From contig JAHKLW010000022.1 of the NCBI GenBank assembly GCA_020854815.1, forward strand, positions 1-58,688: a stretch of 58,688 nucleotides of DNA, written 5' to 3'. The stretch is from Methanofastidiosum sp. Its GTDB lineage: Archaea; Methanobacteriota_B; Thermococci; Methanofastidiosales; Methanofastidiosaceae. This document shows, piece by piece, positions 42,410 to 57,400 of the stretch. Under the pieces are notes generated by a model. That model did not search any database, was not told the origin of the DNA, and worked only from the letters and a program-made list of their open reading frames with translations. The translations under genes were made by a program, and so were the position numbers. Numbering within the stretch: position 1 is the stretch's first letter; each line of letters starts with the position of its first letter.

Positions 42410-42559
42410 AAGCACACGCCTTTTCGATAGATTAAGGATATATTTACTCAATATAAATCTTTCTGATAAAATGAACCTTAATAATTATGCCAATTAAATA
42501 GTCTAACCTTTAGAATAAAGTAGAAAAAGTAAAATAGTTGGAAAGTATAGTATAAATAT

Positions 42560-42799
42560 ATGTTAAAACAAGAGAAATTAAAAAGTCTTGCAGACCAGGG
42601 AAGACAAATATTGGAACTAAAAGAAGGTGAATATGTGAATAAGGGCGCATTTGCAGCATGGAGGACAAATGTCTTTAATTTCCTAAATGATGAATTTTCA
42701 ATTGAAGAAGCCCTTGCATTTACTAACATCTGTGAGAATAATCATCATAAAAATGTTCAAAATGGCATATATTTCTTAGAACACTTGAATATTGATTAA
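42560..42799 (+). CDS. Hypothetical small protein
   Basis: 79 residues, soluble and mostly helical. The NKGAFAAWRTNVFNFLNDEF segment resembles a short helical domain found in many bacterial and phage hypothetical proteins (aromatic, WRT, then NFL). Function unknown. TATAAATAT abuts the ATG at 42560, which is too close for a promoter of that start. A GTG at 42635 with GGTGAATAT before it is an alternative giving 54 residues. Convergent with a GNAT gene (2-nt gap). Confidence 0.5.
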   Translation: MLKQEKLKSLADQGRQILELKEGEYVNKGAFAAWRTNVFNFLNDEFSIEEALAFTNICENNHHKNVQNGIYFLEHLNID

Positions 42800-42801
42800 A
42801 A

Positions 42802-43293
42802 TCAATAATTATTGAGATTCAGTTCTATTTCTGGATCTATTGGATCTTTAAAGCCAAATCTTCTATACATTTTAATACCGTCTTTTGTTGCGTGGAGATT
42901 TAGGATATCTATATTCAATATTTTTGCTTCTTCAATTAATATTTTAATTAACTTGGTACTGATCCCATTTTTTCTGGCTTTTGGGATTGTATACATATTA
43001 GTGATATACCCATAGCGCCCGTGTAGGCAATCGTATCGCGGAGGGACTCTCCATAATACTAATCCGCTTGTCGCTATGACATCTCCTTCATATTCAACAA
43101 GCCATGAGACCATTTTATTTGATTCAATATACTCTTTAAAGAAACTCTCTAATTCTATTTTTAGCTGTTCTAGATTATCTTTATTTTTATTTTCATTTAA
43201 TCCATCTAATAGGAGAAGCTTGAATTTTATTAAATCAGGTATGTCTTTTGAGGTAGCTTTTCGAAAAACTAGTTTGTCCTTATCGATGTTCAT
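42802..43293 (-). CDS. GNAT-family N-acetyltransferase
   Basis: 163 residues. RKATSKDIPDLIKFKLLLLD is the GNAT N-terminus. MVSWLVEYEGDVIATSGLVLW is followed by GYITNMYTIPKARKNGISTKLIKILIEEA (motif A, with the acetyl-CoA loop R-K-N-G-I-S) and LNLHATKDGIKMYRRFGF. Substrate unknown. No linked operon partner. Confidence 0.85.
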   Translation of the reverse strand: MNIDKDKLVFRKATSKDIPDLIKFKLLLLDGLNENKNKDNLEQLKIELESFFKEYIESNKMVSWLVEYEGDVIATSGLVLWRVPPRYDCLHGRYGYITNMYTIPKARKNGISTKLIKILIEEAKILNIDILNLHATKDGIKMYRRFGFKDPIDPEIELNLNNY

Positions 43294-43745
43294 CTTACTA
43301 CAAAGGATTTATAATTTTTTAATGCTTTCTATTGCCACTATTCATATGTCCTATGTTTCTGTTTTAGCTTCCAAATAGCTTACCACAATAAGGCCATAGC
43401 AACCGAATAAAATAAAAATACTAATGAGCAAATACATAAAGAGTTGATTGAATATGTTGGAGCTTATTATATTTCTGGTGTTAGTCCCAATAATAATAAG
43501 TTTGGTATTGCGATTCAGTCGATACGATGAAAAGTTATAAGAATAGAAAAGAAAAAATAAATTTATTCTTTGTTTTTGTTCTCTTTTAGGATCTTGTCCA
43601 TTGGAAGGTCTCTTGATTGGGGTATCACGGAGATCCTGGGTACTGAAATATTATTACAGTTCCATCGCCTAGATTTTGCCTAACTTGAATTAGACTTTAG
43701 CTTATTGGATGGATGAAAGATAGGGACAAAACGACTTAAAAAAGC
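43294..43745. other. Gene-poor AT-rich stretch before tRNA-Ser
   Basis: About 450 nt with no convincing standard gene. It holds two 28-codon ORFs, each a single hydrophobic helix, diverging from a 16-nt gap (43351-43437 minus and 43454-43540 plus). On the minus strand at 43563-43690 there is a possible decayed coding remnant needing one frameshift (QNLGDGTVIIFQ, then SVPRISVIPQSRDLPMDKIL). The rest holds nothing I can name. Confidence 0.5.
43454..43540 (+). CDS. Possible tiny single-helix membrane protein
   Basis: 28 codons from an ATG preceded by GTTGATTGAAT, a weak SD (5 of 6 to GGTGAT). The product is almost one transmembrane helix (ELIIFLVLVPIIISLVLRF) with a short charged end. Tiny membrane subunits of this size exist (for example KdpF-like), but AT-rich noncoding DNA also yields hydrophobic ORFs, so this is only a candidate. 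Confidence 0.25.
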   Translation: MLELIIFLVLVPIIISLVLRFSRYDEKL

Positions 43746-43831
43746 GCCGAGGGGGAGATTTGAACTCCCGCTTCCCTAAGGGAAACCGGATCTCAAGTCC
43801 GGCGCACTAATCCAGGCTATACGACCTCGGC
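43746..43831 (-). tRNA. tRNA-Ser (anticodon TGA)
   Basis: 86 nt folding as a type II tRNA. Acceptor GCCGAGG pairs with CCTCGGC. The anticodon arm is CCGGA-CTTGAGA-TCCGG (anticodon TGA, reading UCA). A long variable arm TTCCCTTAGGGAA follows, and the T arm is GGGAG-TTCAAAT-CTCCC. The long variable arm and anticodon fit Ser. CCA is not encoded. Confidence 0.95.
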
Positions 43832-43875
43832 TTAAAGTTTCATCAGGTTAGTTAGTTTATAAAATTTTTGGGGAA

Positions 43876-44346
43876 TCAAATCTCAATTTGGTATATCATC
43901 TCAAATTCTTTCTTATCGGACAAGGTATCATAGTATTTGACTTCGTCAATCTTTGAAAGAGAGTAAGAATGCTCTTTTACATATTTTAGAAAAGCCTTGT
44001 AACTTACTTCATTGTCAGGAGATATTGAAACTTGAATTTTATTACAATCTAGTTCAATAACAGCTTTGATAAAATTATCAATTAAAACTGACGCATAATT
44101 CTTGCCACGATGGTCTTTAGATATTCCAATCTGCCAAAGATATACTACTTCTTTATCTAACAAGCCTTTGATGCCAGAGATAAATCCAATTAATTCATCT
44201 TCTTCTATCATTAAAAAACATAGATTAGAAAAATAGTTAAATAATGTCCAGTAAGTGAAAGGTGTGTGCAATTCTAGAGGTTTACACCTATCTACAAATT
44301 TTCTTATTCTGTCAACATCTTCTACGGTGCAGTTTCTTATTATCAT
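43876..44346 (-). CDS. GNAT acetyltransferase resembling diaminobutyrate acetyltransferase (EctA-like)
   Basis: 156 residues. KPLELHTPFTYWTLFNYFSNLCFLM resembles EctA's KPLDLNTPY...; ELIGFISGIKG, VYLWQIGISKDHRGKNYASVLID (acetyl-CoA loop) and KIQVSISPDNEVSYKAF also match that subfamily. EctA makes N-gamma-acetyldiaminobutyrate in ectoine synthesis, but EctB and EctC are not present here. The true substrate may be another omega-amino acid or diamine, for example an osmolyte precursor. Confidence 0.75.
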   Translation of the reverse strand: MIIRNCTVEDVDRIRKFVDRCKPLELHTPFTYWTLFNYFSNLCFLMIEEDELIGFISGIKGLLDKEVVYLWQIGISKDHRGKNYASVLIDNFIKAVIELDCNKIQVSISPDNEVSYKAFLKYVKEHSYSLSKIDEVKYYDTLSDKKEFEMIYQIEI

Positions 44347-44362
44347 CTAATCCCAAAATAAA

Positions 44363-44749
44363 TTATTTGATTAAAGAAGATAATCCTGCAATGCCAATTG
44401 CACCCATTATTATCAGTATGGCAATGACAACGAAGACCAGTATCCATGCCACAAATGCTTTACCCCATGAAGTGTCGTATATGGATTTTATGACCCAAAG
44501 AGTCGCTAATAGACTTATAAGCGGTGCCAAAAGACTGCCAAAAAATCCCATTGAGGCTTTTAGGCTATTTAGAAGAACTCCTAATATAGAGCTTGCAATT
44601 GAGAGAACTAGTGCACAGATTATTGCTTTCCCATAAGAAGCTTTTTCTATCCCTGCCAACTTTGTTCCTAACCATATGAAGATTGCACCTATTAACAATA
44701 GAAAAATAAATCCAACAATTGATCCAAATCCTGGTAATCCATCAAACAT
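44363..44749 (-). CDS. Small polytopic membrane protein
   Basis: 128 residues, about four hydrophobic helices: SIVGFIFLLLIGAIFIWLG, AIICALVLSIASSILGVLL, GFFGSLLAPLISLLATLWV, AFVAWILVFVVIAILIIMG. A Gly-rich N-terminus and no charged catalytic residues. Not recognised. Similar small membrane proteins are frequent in methanogen genomes without known role. It lies just upstream of the EctA-like gene on the same strand (16-nt gap). Confidence 0.6.
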   Translation of the reverse strand: MFDGLPGFGSIVGFIFLLLIGAIFIWLGTKLAGIEKASYGKAIICALVLSIASSILGVLLNSLKASMGFFGSLLAPLISLLATLWVIKSIYDTSWGKAFVAWILVFVVIAILIIMGAIGIAGLSSLIK

Positions 44750-44878
44750 TTTTATCCCCTATGAATAAAAAGGGAGATACAATATTTAAATTTTATTATA
44801 TGGATTGGGATTATTTGATAATTTAATATGAGAATGAATAGATATATATTTTTATACAAATTCTATCAAAGAAGAGAT

Positions 44879-44899
44879 ATTGTATTTTTTAAATACAAT
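44879..44899 (-). terminator. Perfect 9-bp inverted repeat after rps10
   Basis: ATTGTATTT / 3-nt loop / AAATACAAT lies 7 nt after the rps10 stop, at the end of the long operon. It is AT-rich with one G-C pair per arm, so a weak hairpin. T-rich runs surround it, so it may mark the 3' end. Confidence 0.35.
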
Positions 44900-44905
44900 A
44901 AAAGA

Positions 44906-45214
44906 TTAAGACAATAATTCAATTTCTATGTTAACTCTTTCTGGAACCTTGACTCTCATTATCTGTCTCATTGTTCTTTCGTCGGCGTCGATTTCAATGA
45001 GTCTTTTGTGAATTCTCATTTCCCATCTTTCCCATGTAGCCTTACCGTCACCAGAGGTTGATTTCCTCACAGGTACCTTTAATTTTTTTGTTGGTAATGG
45101 TATTGGCCCGGCTATGTCTACACCTGTACGCTCTGCTATCTTCTTAACTTGCGAACAAACTTCGTCAAGTTTCTGAGTTTCCATTGCAGTCAATCTTATT
45201 CTAGCTTTTTGCAC
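44906..45214 (-). CDS. rps10: Ribosomal protein S10
   Basis: 102 residues: [79 protein letters not shown] normal archaeal uS10. GTG start with GAGGCGATATAG before it. Last gene of the rpo-EF operon, directly after EF-1alpha, as in many archaea. Confidence 0.97.
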   Translation of the reverse strand: MQKARIRLTAMETQKLDEVCSQVKKIAERTGVDIAGPIPLPTKKLKVPVRKSTSGDGKATWERWEMRIHKRLIEIDADERTMRQIMRVKVPERVNIEIELLS

Positions 45215-45255
45215 CTATATCGCCTCATTTAAATAAAAATAAAATAAATTAAATT

Positions 45256-46545
45256 TTAGCCCTTAGTAATAGACTGGACCATTCCGGCAGCAACTGTTGC
45301 CCCCATATCCCTTATAGCAAACCTACCCAACTGAGGTATTACTTTTATTTCCTCAATTACCAGGGGTTTTGTTGGTTTTATCTGGACAATGGCAGCACTT
45401 CCGCTCTTTAAGAAATCAGGGTTTTCAGTCTTTACATTACCAGTCTTTGGATCAAGTTCTGCAAGTAACTTCTCAAATATACATGCTACCTGTGCTGTGT
45501 GGCAGTGGAATACTGGTGTGTATCCAGCAGTAATTGCTGTTGGATGTCTCAAGACTACTATCTGTGCTTTGAAAGAGTCATTTAATGTTACTACTGAAGG
45601 TGGGGTGTTTGGATGTCCTAGAACATCTCCTCTCTTAATATCGTTCTTTCCAACACCTCTAACGTTGAATCCAACATTGTCTCCAGGTAATGCCTGATCC
45701 AATGTTTCATGGTGCATTTCAATTGTCTTTACTTCACCAGAAATTGGCTTGCCAAATACTGTTGAGGCTGGCTCAAATAATACTGTGTCTCCCTTCTTCA
45801 TTATTCCAGTTTCTACTCTTCCCACAGGGACTGTTCCTACACCAGTGATGGTGTAAACATCCTGGATTGGAAGTCTAAGTGGTTTGTCTGTTGGTTTATC
45901 TGGCTCTTTGAAAGAGTCTACTGCTTCTAATAGTGATGGTCCTGTGTACCAGGGCGTCTTATCAGATTTACCAACTATATTGTCTCCGTTAAATGCTGAA
46001 CCAGGGATGAACTTTGTTTCTTCGACTTTGAATCCAACTGTCCTGATTAATTTCTCTACTTCTGCCTTAACTGCATTAAACTTATCCTGTGAGTAATCTA
46101 CTGTATCCATCTTGTTTACTAATACTGCTAATTGCTGGATACCAAGTGTTCTAGACAAGAAAACGTGTTCCTGTGTCTGTGGCATGATACCGTCATTTAC
46201 TGCAACTATAAGAACTGCAGCATCTGCCTGTGAAGCTCCTGTAATCATGTTTTTAACGAAGTCTCTGTGGCCTGGACAGTCCACGATTGTAATGTATTTT
46301 GAATCAGTCTCAAACTTTTTGTGAGAAAGATCAATTGTAACTCCTCTTTCTCTCTCTTCTTTTAAGTTATCCATTACCCAAGCAAACTTAAACGTCTTAC
46401 CTTTTTCACCCATATCTTCGAACTTCTTAACAAGATCGGCTCTGATATCACCATGCATAACTAGCAATTGCCCTACGGCTGTAGATTTTCCGTGATCTAC
46501 GTGGCCGATGAAGGCTACATTTAAGTGTGGTTTTTGAGTTGCCAT
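45256..46545 (-). CDS. tuf: Elongation factor 1-alpha (aEF1A)
   Basis: 429 residues delivering aminoacyl-tRNA to the ribosome. G1 [15 protein letters not shown], switch [14 protein letters not shown]3 DCPGHRDF, G4 VNKMD and G5 GSAFNGDN. Domain 2 and 3 landmarks include [13 protein letters not shown] and [15 protein letters not shown]. Preceded by the strong SD AAGGAGGAAATAAT. AAAAAGCTTAAAAATAG in the 83-nt gap after fusA may be an internal promoter giving extra expression. Confidence 0.98.
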   Translation of the reverse strand: MATQKPHLNVAFIGHVDHGKSTAVGQLLVMHGDIRADLVKKFEDMGEKGKTFKFAWVMDNLKEERERGVTIDLSHKKFETDSKYITIVDCPGHRDFVKNMITGASQADAAVLIVAVNDGIMPQTQEHVFLSRTLGIQQLAVLVNKMDTVDYSQDKFNAVKAEVEKLIRTVGFKVEETKFIPGSAFNGDNIVGKSDKTPWYTGPSLLEAVDSFKEPDKPTDKPLRLPIQDVYTITGVGTVPVGRVETGIMKKGDTVLFEPASTVFGKPISGEVKTIEMHHETLDQALPGDNVGFNVRGVGKNDIKRGDVLGHPNTPPSVVTLNDSFKAQIVVLRHPTAITAGYTPVFHCHTAQVACIFEKLLAELDPKTGNVKTENPDFLKSGSAAIVQIKPTKPLVIEEIKVIPQLGRFAIRDMGATVAAGMVQSITKG

Positions 46546-46628
46546 ATTATTTCCTCCTTTTTTTATTATATTTTTATTATATCTGGTATAATCCTCTAAA
46601 TTGAATCTATTTTTAAGCTTTTTCCATT

Positions 46629-48827
46629 TTACATGTTCAGGTAATCTTCAGGTTTTGGAGGCTGTGGTTTTAGCCCTTTCCTCTTTCTGATTGCCTCAAC
46701 GGTCTGCATCTGGAGTTCTGTTGGAAGCTTCTGGTAACCTGCATATTCAGTTGACCATAATGCCCTACCTTCAGTTGCACCTCTTATGTCACCAGCAAAT
46801 CCAAACATTTCAGATACTGGTGAAATTGATACAACTGTGGTTGAATCTCCTTCCTGAGAGATGTCAACTATCTGTCCTCTTCTAGATTGCATTTCTCGTG
46901 TTACAGCTCCCATGTAATCTTGGGGGGTTGTAATAGTAACCTTCTGGATAGGCTCGTATATTACCGGTCTTGCATAAAGCATTGCTGCGAATAAACCTTC
47001 TCTTACTGCAGGTATAACCTGTGCTGGACCTCTGTGGATTGAATCCTCGTGAAGCTTACAGTCTACAAGTTTTATCTTAAGTTTCATAACTGGCTCTCTT
47101 GAATATGGGCCTCCGTCAAGCGCTTCATGGATGGATTGGATGACAAGTTCTATTACCTCGTTAATGTATACAATTCCTTTTGTCATGTTGAAAAATACAT
47201 TTCCATTGTAAACGTCTGCAATACCTTTTACTTCATCGCTTTCCATTCCAAGTTCTCTAAGTTGAGGAGCTAGATCTTTACCTTTAATTCTGCCTTCAGG
47301 AATTATTCCTTCTTTTATTGCAGTGTAAATGTTGTCTTCCAAAGGCTCTACCTGCATGTAAAACCTGTTGTGTTTGTTTGGAGATTTACCTTCTACGGCC
47401 TCAGATTTTCCATCGATTGATTCTCTGTAGATAACGATTGGTTGAGAAAGTTTAATATCAATTCCTCTGTCGTGAGTAATCCTGTAACCAACGACTTCTA
47501 AGTGAAGTTCTCCCATACCAGAGAGTAGATATTCTCCACTGTCTTCATTGATCTTAGCTACGAGTGTTGGGTCTTCCTTTGAAACTTGTCTTAAGACCTC
47601 GACTAACTTTGCTAGGTCTTTTGTATTTTTTGGCTCTACTGCAACTGTGACTACAGGCTCTGAATAATGTTTTATAGCTTCAAATGGTGTGATTGGCTCA
47701 TCACCAGTACAGATTGTTTCACCTGCTATTGCTTCTTTTAAACCTGTGACTGCAACTATGTTACCGCATGGAACTACTTCTAAGTTCTCCCTGTCTGCAC
47801 CCATGAAAATTCCAACTTGCTGGACTCTTCTCTTTGTTTTTGTGGCTACTATCCATACTTCTTGGCCAGTTTTTATAGTTCCTGAGAACAATCTCCCTAC
47901 AGAGATTTCCCCTGCGTGAGGATCTTGTACAATCTTTGTAACTACCATTCCAAGATTTCCTTTTGGATTGCACTCCAACATGTCCTTAGCGACGGTACTT
48001 TCAAGGTCTCCCTTCCATATCTGCGGGATTCTGTATTTCTGTGCAGTCAATGGATTTGGAAGATGTGTAACAATCATGCCAAGAAGAATTTCATGTAACG
48101 GTGATTTTTTAGAAAGTTCTTTTTGAGTATCATTCATACAATGCTCAATTATATCCTTAAATGTAATTCCGCTCTTTTTCATGTAAGGAACATTAATTGC
48201 CCAGTTATAGTAAGCTGAACCAAATGATACACTGCCTTCAGTAACACTGACCTGCCAGCTATCCTTAAACTCCGGTGGTGCTGCGTTTTTAATTAATTTG
48301 TTTACTTCATTTATAATTTTAATAAATCTATTCTGCAACTCTTCAGGTGAAAGCTGAAGTTCTCTTATTAATCTGTCAACTTTATTGATGAAAAGAGTTG
48401 GTTTAACTTTTTCTTTCAGAGCTTGTCTTACAACAGTTTCAGTCTGGGGCATCTTACCCTCTACAGCACATACAACTATAATACATCCATCAATTGCCCT
48501 CATTGCCCTAGTAACATCTCCTCCAAAGTCAACGTGTCCTGGGGTATCAATCAAGTTAACAAGATAATCTTGGCCTTTACTATTATGTACCATTGATACG
48601 TTAGCTGCATTAATTGTAATTCCTCTTGCCTGCTCCTGCTCATCGAAATCTAAGACGAGCTGCTTTCCGGCTAGATCTTCTGACATTAGACCTGCACCAG
48701 AAAGAAGATTGTCACTCAATGTAGTTTTACCGTGATCTATGTGCGCTGCTATTCCAGTATTTCTTATGTGCACTGGATCGTTCATTAACTCCTTAACTCT
48801 TTTTGCCATCTCTTCTTTTCTGCCCAT
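46629..48827 (-). CDS. fusA: Elongation factor 2 (aEF2)
   Basis: 732-residue translocation GTPase. G1 [48 protein letters not shown]. The domain IV tip [12 protein letters not shown] and the [13 protein letters not shown] segment containing the diphthamide histidine ([10 protein letters not shown]) are present, so diphthamide modification is expected. C-terminal [17 protein letters not shown] is typical. SD GGTGATTCATT before ATG. Confidence 0.98.
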   Translation of the reverse strand: MGRKEEMAKRVKELMNDPVHIRNTGIAAHIDHGKTTLSDNLLSGAGLMSEDLAGKQLVLDFDEQEQARGITINAANVSMVHNSKGQDYLVNLIDTPGHVDFGGDVTRAMRAIDGCIIVVCAVEGKMPQTETVVRQALKEKVKPTLFINKVDRLIRELQLSPEELQNRFIKIINEVNKLIKNAAPPEFKDSWQVSVTEGSVSFGSAYYNWAINVPYMKKSGITFKDIIEHCMNDTQKELSKKSPLHEILLGMIVTHLPNPLTAQKYRIPQIWKGDLESTVAKDMLECNPKGNLGMVVTKIVQDPHAGEISVGRLFSGTIKTGQEVWIVATKTKRRVQQVGIFMGADRENLEVVPCGNIVAVTGLKEAIAGETICTGDEPITPFEAIKHYSEPVVTVAVEPKNTKDLAKLVEVLRQVSKEDPTLVAKINEDSGEYLLSGMGELHLEVVGYRITHDRGIDIKLSQPIVIYRESIDGKSEAVEGKSPNKHNRFYMQVEPLEDNIYTAIKEGIIPEGRIKGKDLAPQLRELGMESDEVKGIADVYNGNVFFNMTKGIVYINEVIELVIQSIHEALDGGPYSREPVMKLKIKLVDCKLHEDSIHRGPAQVIPAVREGLFAAMLYARPVIYEPIQKVTITTPQDYMGAVTREMQSRRGQIVDISQEGDSTTVVSISPVSEMFGFAGDIRGATEGRALWSTEYAGYQKLPTELQMQTVEAIRKRKGLKPQPPKPEDYLNM

Positions 48828-48847
48828 AATGAATCACCGCTATCTAA

Positions 48848-49483
48848 TTATCTAGCTGATTTTGCTATCCTCTCTACTTCTTCCTTCTTGTTAACAGAAA
48901 AGCTTGCCATTTCTCCTTTTGAAGCAAGAATAAGCTCTTCGGCCAATGTTTCGTGAAACTTCTTCTTAGTTTTAAAAGTTTTAAGACTTGCACCAAGTGC
49001 TATATTCTTAAGTGCCATATCAAGTCTTCTTTGAGATCCTGTATCTACTGAAAGATGGTATTTAATTCCACCATAAGAAAGTGTTGTTACTTCTTCCCTT
49101 GGCCCTGCATATTCTAGTGCTTTAACTAATACTTCCAAAGGATTCTGTTTTGTTCTTTTGTTAATATCTTCAAAAGCTAATTTTAATGTTTTATATGTGG
49201 CCTGTTTCTTACCTGTATAACCACCGTGTCTTCTCAAGTATCTTCCACCCGTCTTTCTTCCTGCAGAGCCGGATCTCATCATCTTATTTGCAAGTCTTTC
49301 AACAATGCTCATTTTATTTTTCCAAAATCTTCTCTTTTGATGCCTTCCTGCTGTATGAGGAATTATGATGGGGGTAAGATTAACATAACTCTTTATTCCC
49401 AAATCTTCTACGGCAATATCTGTATCCCACTTGCCAAAGACCTTAAGATTATCTGGTACAAAAAATCTCTCTTTCACATCCAT
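48848..49483 (-). CDS. rps7: Ribosomal protein S7
   Basis: 211 residues, archaeal uS7: HTAGRHQKRRFWKNKMSIVERLANKMMRSG, QNPLEVLVKALEYAGPREEVTT, YHLSVDTGSQRRLDMALKNI and ELILASKGEMASFSVNKKEEVERIAKSAR. Only 5 nt separates it from rps12, and fusA follows 20 nt later. Confidence 0.97.
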   Translation of the reverse strand: MDVKERFFVPDNLKVFGKWDTDIAVEDLGIKSYVNLTPIIIPHTAGRHQKRRFWKNKMSIVERLANKMMRSGSAGRKTGGRYLRRHGGYTGKKQATYKTLKLAFEDINKRTKQNPLEVLVKALEYAGPREEVTTLSYGGIKYHLSVDTGSQRRLDMALKNIALGASLKTFKTKKKFHETLAEELILASKGEMASFSVNKKEEVERIAKSAR

Positions 49484-49488
49484 GATAT

Positions 49489-49923
49489 CTACCTTACCGG
49501 TTTCTCTTTCCTTCCTTTAACCATCTCATTTAATGAAACTCTGTTTACTTTAATTACTTTAAATCTGACTCCAGGGATATCCCCCATTGACCCACCCTGT
49601 CTGCCGCCAATTCCTTCAATTACGACTTCATCGTGTTCGTCAATGAAGTTTATAGCGCCGTCTCCAGGGCAAAATGCAGTTATCTGCCTACCGTTTTTAA
49701 TAAGCTGAACTCTAATACATTTTCTAAGGGCTGAGTTGGGCTGTTTTGCCTCAATAGGTACCTTCTCAAGTACAATTCCCCTAGCCTGTGGGCTACCTTC
49801 TAAAGGGTCTGATTTGACCTTAAGGTCAAGTTCTCTGACCTTGTAAACTTTATCTTTCCATCTAAATTTTTTTCTTATTCCCTCAATTTTTCTCGCTGCG
49901 TTTCTGCCATGTGGTTTACTCAT
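49489..49923 (-). CDS. rps12: Ribosomal protein S12
   Basis: 144 residues, archaeal uS12. [25 protein letters not shown] contains the decoding-site PNSALRK loop, and [33 protein letters not shown] and the basic N-terminus (HGRNAARK) follow. SD AGAGGTTGTAAAT before ATG. Part of the conserved nusA-rps12-rps7 order. Confidence 0.97.
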   Translation of the reverse strand: MSKPHGRNAARKIEGIRKKFRWKDKVYKVRELDLKVKSDPLEGSPQARGIVLEKVPIEAKQPNSALRKCIRVQLIKNGRQITAFCPGDGAINFIDEHDEVVIEGIGGRQGGSMGDIPGVRFKVIKVNRVSLNEMVKGRKEKPVR

Positions 49924-49934
49924 ATTTACAACCT

Positions 49935-50366
49935 CTACATGATCATTATATCGTCAAGATTATGATGTCTCTTTAATAGGTTTTTGATTCGATCTATATT
50001 TTTCCCCTCTTTTCCTATTACAAGACCTTTATCTTTTTTATTAATATCAAGAACGGCTATCTTCTTACCATCTTTTCTCTCTGAAACATGAATACTTTTA
50101 ACTTTAACAGGCCAAATAATATTCTTAATAAACTTAACAGGATCATCTGAATACTCAATTATATCTATTGGTTTATTCAGAGTTTCTTTTACTCTCTGTG
50201 CATTTGCACCATTTTTCCCAATGGCAAGGCCCATGTCGCCTTCTTTAACAACATAAACAATTTTATTTTTATTGTCCTCAAAAATACAATCCTTAACAGT
50301 TGCACCGGTCATACTTTCAAAAAGCCCAATATACTTTATCTCGTCAGTTGAAATTTTAATTCCCAT
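49935..50366 (-). CDS. nusA: NusA-like transcription factor with KH domains
   Basis: 143 residues with two KH motifs ([38 protein letters not shown]), the short archaeal NusA form without S1 or acidic repeats. Probably contacts RNA polymerase/RNA as elongation/termination factor. The start overlaps the rpl30e stop by 11 nt. SD GGAGGTAAGGTTT. Confidence 0.95.
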   Translation of the reverse strand: MGIKISTDEIKYIGLFESMTGATVKDCIFEDNKNKIVYVVKEGDMGLAIGKNGANAQRVKETLNKPIDIIEYSDDPVKFIKNIIWPVKVKSIHVSERKDGKKIAVLDINKKDKGLVIGKEGKNIDRIKNLLKRHHNLDDIMIM

Positions 50367-50664
50367 AAACCTTACCTCCAGAAAGTATATTGGACTCTCC
50401 GGGAGACATAACTACCATTACTGAAACAAGAAACGGTTTACCGCAAACTGTACCCAGCTCCAGTGATGTACCACTAAACTCTAGAATGGGTATGCTTGAT
50501 ATCTTTGAGTAATATAAAATATCCTCTTTAATATTTTTAGGACAGTTCTGAGCATAGATAATCATCTTAGCGTTACCCGTCTTAAGAGAATTAATGGATT
50601 TATTGGTTCCAAGTATCACCTTTCCGGTGTCTACTGTTCTCTTTATTTCTCTATTTACGTCCAT
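50356..50664 (-). CDS. rpl30e: Ribosomal protein L30e
   Basis: 102 residues, L7Ae/L30e family: NREIKRTVDTGKVILGTNKSIN, KMIIYAQNCPKNIKEDILYYSKI, GTSLELGTVCGKPFLVSVMVV. Classic position between rpoA2 and nusA. SD AGGAGGTTATTCA before ATG. Confidence 0.95.
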   Translation of the reverse strand: MDVNREIKRTVDTGKVILGTNKSINSLKTGNAKMIIYAQNCPKNIKEDILYYSKISSIPILEFSGTSLELGTVCGKPFLVSVMVVMSPGESNILSGGKVYGN

Positions 50665-50675
50665 TGAATAACCTC

Positions 50676-54489
<3,814 letters not shown>

Positions 54490-54494
54490 GATAA

Positions 54495-57400
54495 TCACGC
54501 CCTATCCCTAAGTTTTAATTTTGGATCCAAACACATAGATTTTAACTCTTCGAGCAAAAGCTTGAAGGCATAAGACATTTCGACTGGATAAATATCAGTC
54601 TCTTCTTCACAAATTGGACAGTACTCTCTATTCCTAAGCTTATCATAAACAGCCAATGAACCACATTTTCCACAGATTAATATGTCCGCTTTATCTGAAG
54701 CATCAAGCAATCTTTCTTTCAATAATAAGCTTGTTCCGTGCCCAACCAAACAATCTCGTTCCATCTCACCAAATCTAAGACCTCCTTCTCTGGCCTTACC
54801 TTCAGTTGGTTGTCTTGTGAGCATTTGCCTTGGACCACGGGACCTTGCGTGAATTTTATCTGCAACCATATGGTGTAACTTCTGGTAGTAACAAACTCCA
54901 ACAAATATGTCAGCTTCAATTACTTCTCCCGTAATCCCATTGTATAGTCTTTCTCTTCCAGTATTTTTAAATCCGAAATTCTGGAGTATTTGTCTTATAT
55001 CTACTTCTTTTTCTCCGGCAAATAGTGTAGCATCTACAGTCTTTGCTTTAAGTGATCCTGCTTTACCTCCAATCATCTCCAATATCTGGCCGACTGTTTT
55101 TCTTGAAGGTATCGCATGTGGGTTAATGATAAGATCAGGCGTTATTCCGTGTTCTGTAAATGGCATGTCTTTCTGTGGACATAAAAATCCTAAAACTCCT
55201 TTCTGACCGTGTCTTGATGCAAATTTGTCTCCAAGTTCAGGTATCCTTTCATCTCTGGCTTTTATTTTAACTAGTTTGTTCCCATCTTCAGTTTCACTCA
55301 ATAATACTAAATCGATAATTCCTTTTTCGGAAGGTCTAACGCCAATTGAGGTCTCTCTTCTACCTTCAATTGCAGTCCCAAACTCATCAAGTTCTTCTAA
55401 GAATCTTGGAGGGCTTGTTCTTCCGATCAAGACGTCTCCTCCCTTTACTTTAGATTCAGGTCTTATAAATCCATCAATATCAAGATTTTCATAGGCGTCA
55501 GGGCCCCTGTATCCGCTTACAGACTCTTCGGGCATCTCAAACTTATCCTGTTGACCACCCGGGTATCTCCTCTCGTCTGAGTCATATGTTCTAAAGAAAG
55601 TAGTTCTTCCAAGACCTCTGTCTACTGAACTTTTGTTAATTATAAGTGCATCTTCTATATTATACCCCAAGTAAGAAAGTACAGCAACGACAAAGTTCTG
55701 GCCCGCAGGTCTATTATTAAACCCAACAGCATCCATGACTTTAGTTTTCACTATGGGCATCTGAGGATAGTACATCAAATGACCTCTAGTTTCAACTTTT
55801 AGTTTGAAATTAGATTGTGAAAATCCAAGACTCTGTTTTCCCATCCCTGCCCCATAAGAGTTTCTTGGTGCAGCGTTATGTTCCGCAAACGGAACAATTG
55901 ATGCACATACCCCAAGGATGGATGGAGAATAAATTTCAAGATGAGTGTATTCAGGCGTCAAATCTTCTTCTGAAAGTGCAATAAGAGTGTTTTCTTCCTC
56001 TTCGGCGTCTAAGTACTCAATAATTCCCTCGGCTATAAGATCTGACCAGCTTTTAGCCCTTCTTTCAATCGCTTTTATATGATCTTCAGTCAAAAGAGGC
56101 TTGCCGTCTTCCACTATTATAAGTGGTCTTCTAACTCTTCCTGGATCACAGTTTATGTGAATCTCATTTGTAATCTGGTAATAAACAATGTTTGCTTCGT
56201 TGTCAATCTTTGACTTTCTTCTGTCTGTTCTTACAGTTTCGGTGAATGTTTTTCCGTCTCTAACAAATCCAATTAAATTACCATTTAAGTAAATGTAAGT
56301 CATTGCTTTAAGACCCGCTACATCTGTAATCTGCTCTAACCCTAAAGAGAATAAATAGTTCTGGATATCAAGTTCGTTTGACCCAATTGAAATGTAAGAC
56401 ATCAATGCCATGTTTTTTACAAGTCCACAGTTTGGACCTTCGGGTGTTTCACTTGGACATATTCTTCCCCAGTGAGTTGGATGAAGATCTCTAGCTTCAA
56501 AGTGAGGCTGTGTTCTTGAAAGTGGGGAAAGAACTCTCCTAAGGTGGGAGAATCTTGAGATGAAGTTTGTATCGTCCATAAGCTGACTGATACCCATTCT
56601 GCCACCAGGCCAAGTTCCAGTAGCCATAGCGTATCGGATTCTTTCTGTCAAAACGTCAGCCCTAACTGATTTCTTTACAAAGTCTCCTTCGTTACCTTCT
56701 TCAAATCTGCCCCGTGCATATGTCCTTTCAAGCTGATATTTGATATCTCTTGTAAGTTGAACAAATGATAATCTGAATAAATTTTCTAGTAGATCTCCTG
56801 CTAATTTTAATCTCTTATTTGCATAATGGTCTTTGTCATCTGCCTCTCTCTTGCCAAGTGAAAGTTCAATGACCCTATTTGCCATTATACCTAGATAATA
56901 GGCCTTTCTTAATCTGTCGGCCTCTTCTGTACCAATGTGTGGCAGGAGATACTTGTCAAGAGCCATCTCTGCCCTCTTTAAACGATACTCTTTCTGCTGG
57001 CCCATGGCTAATCTCTTACCAAGGTAATCTAAAGCAAGTTCTTTGTCAGTTATGTCCATTGACTCTTCCAAGTTATCTAAAAGCTCCTTCTGGATATCCT
57101 TCTCAGAGGATACTGCATTGACTATATCAATGTCTTTCTCAAGACCTAATGATTTCATTAAAGTTACAAAGGGCATCTTTCCTGGGAGGGACGGAAATGA
57201 AACTCTAAGAAGTCCATCTTTTTTTCTCTCGACAGTTACCAACGCCCTAAATCCACTTCTAGTTGAAAATACTTTTGCTATAGCAACTGACAATCTCTCA
57301 TCAATTTCAACTAATATTCTGTTTGGTGCCAAATCTTCAATAGCAACTACTACTCTTTCTGCACCATTGATTATGAAATAACCACCTGGATCTCTAGCAT

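Noticed and set aside
43876-44346. Ectoine biosynthesis locus
   Set aside because: Only an EctA-like acetyltransferase is present; EctB and EctC homologues are absent from the neighbourhood.
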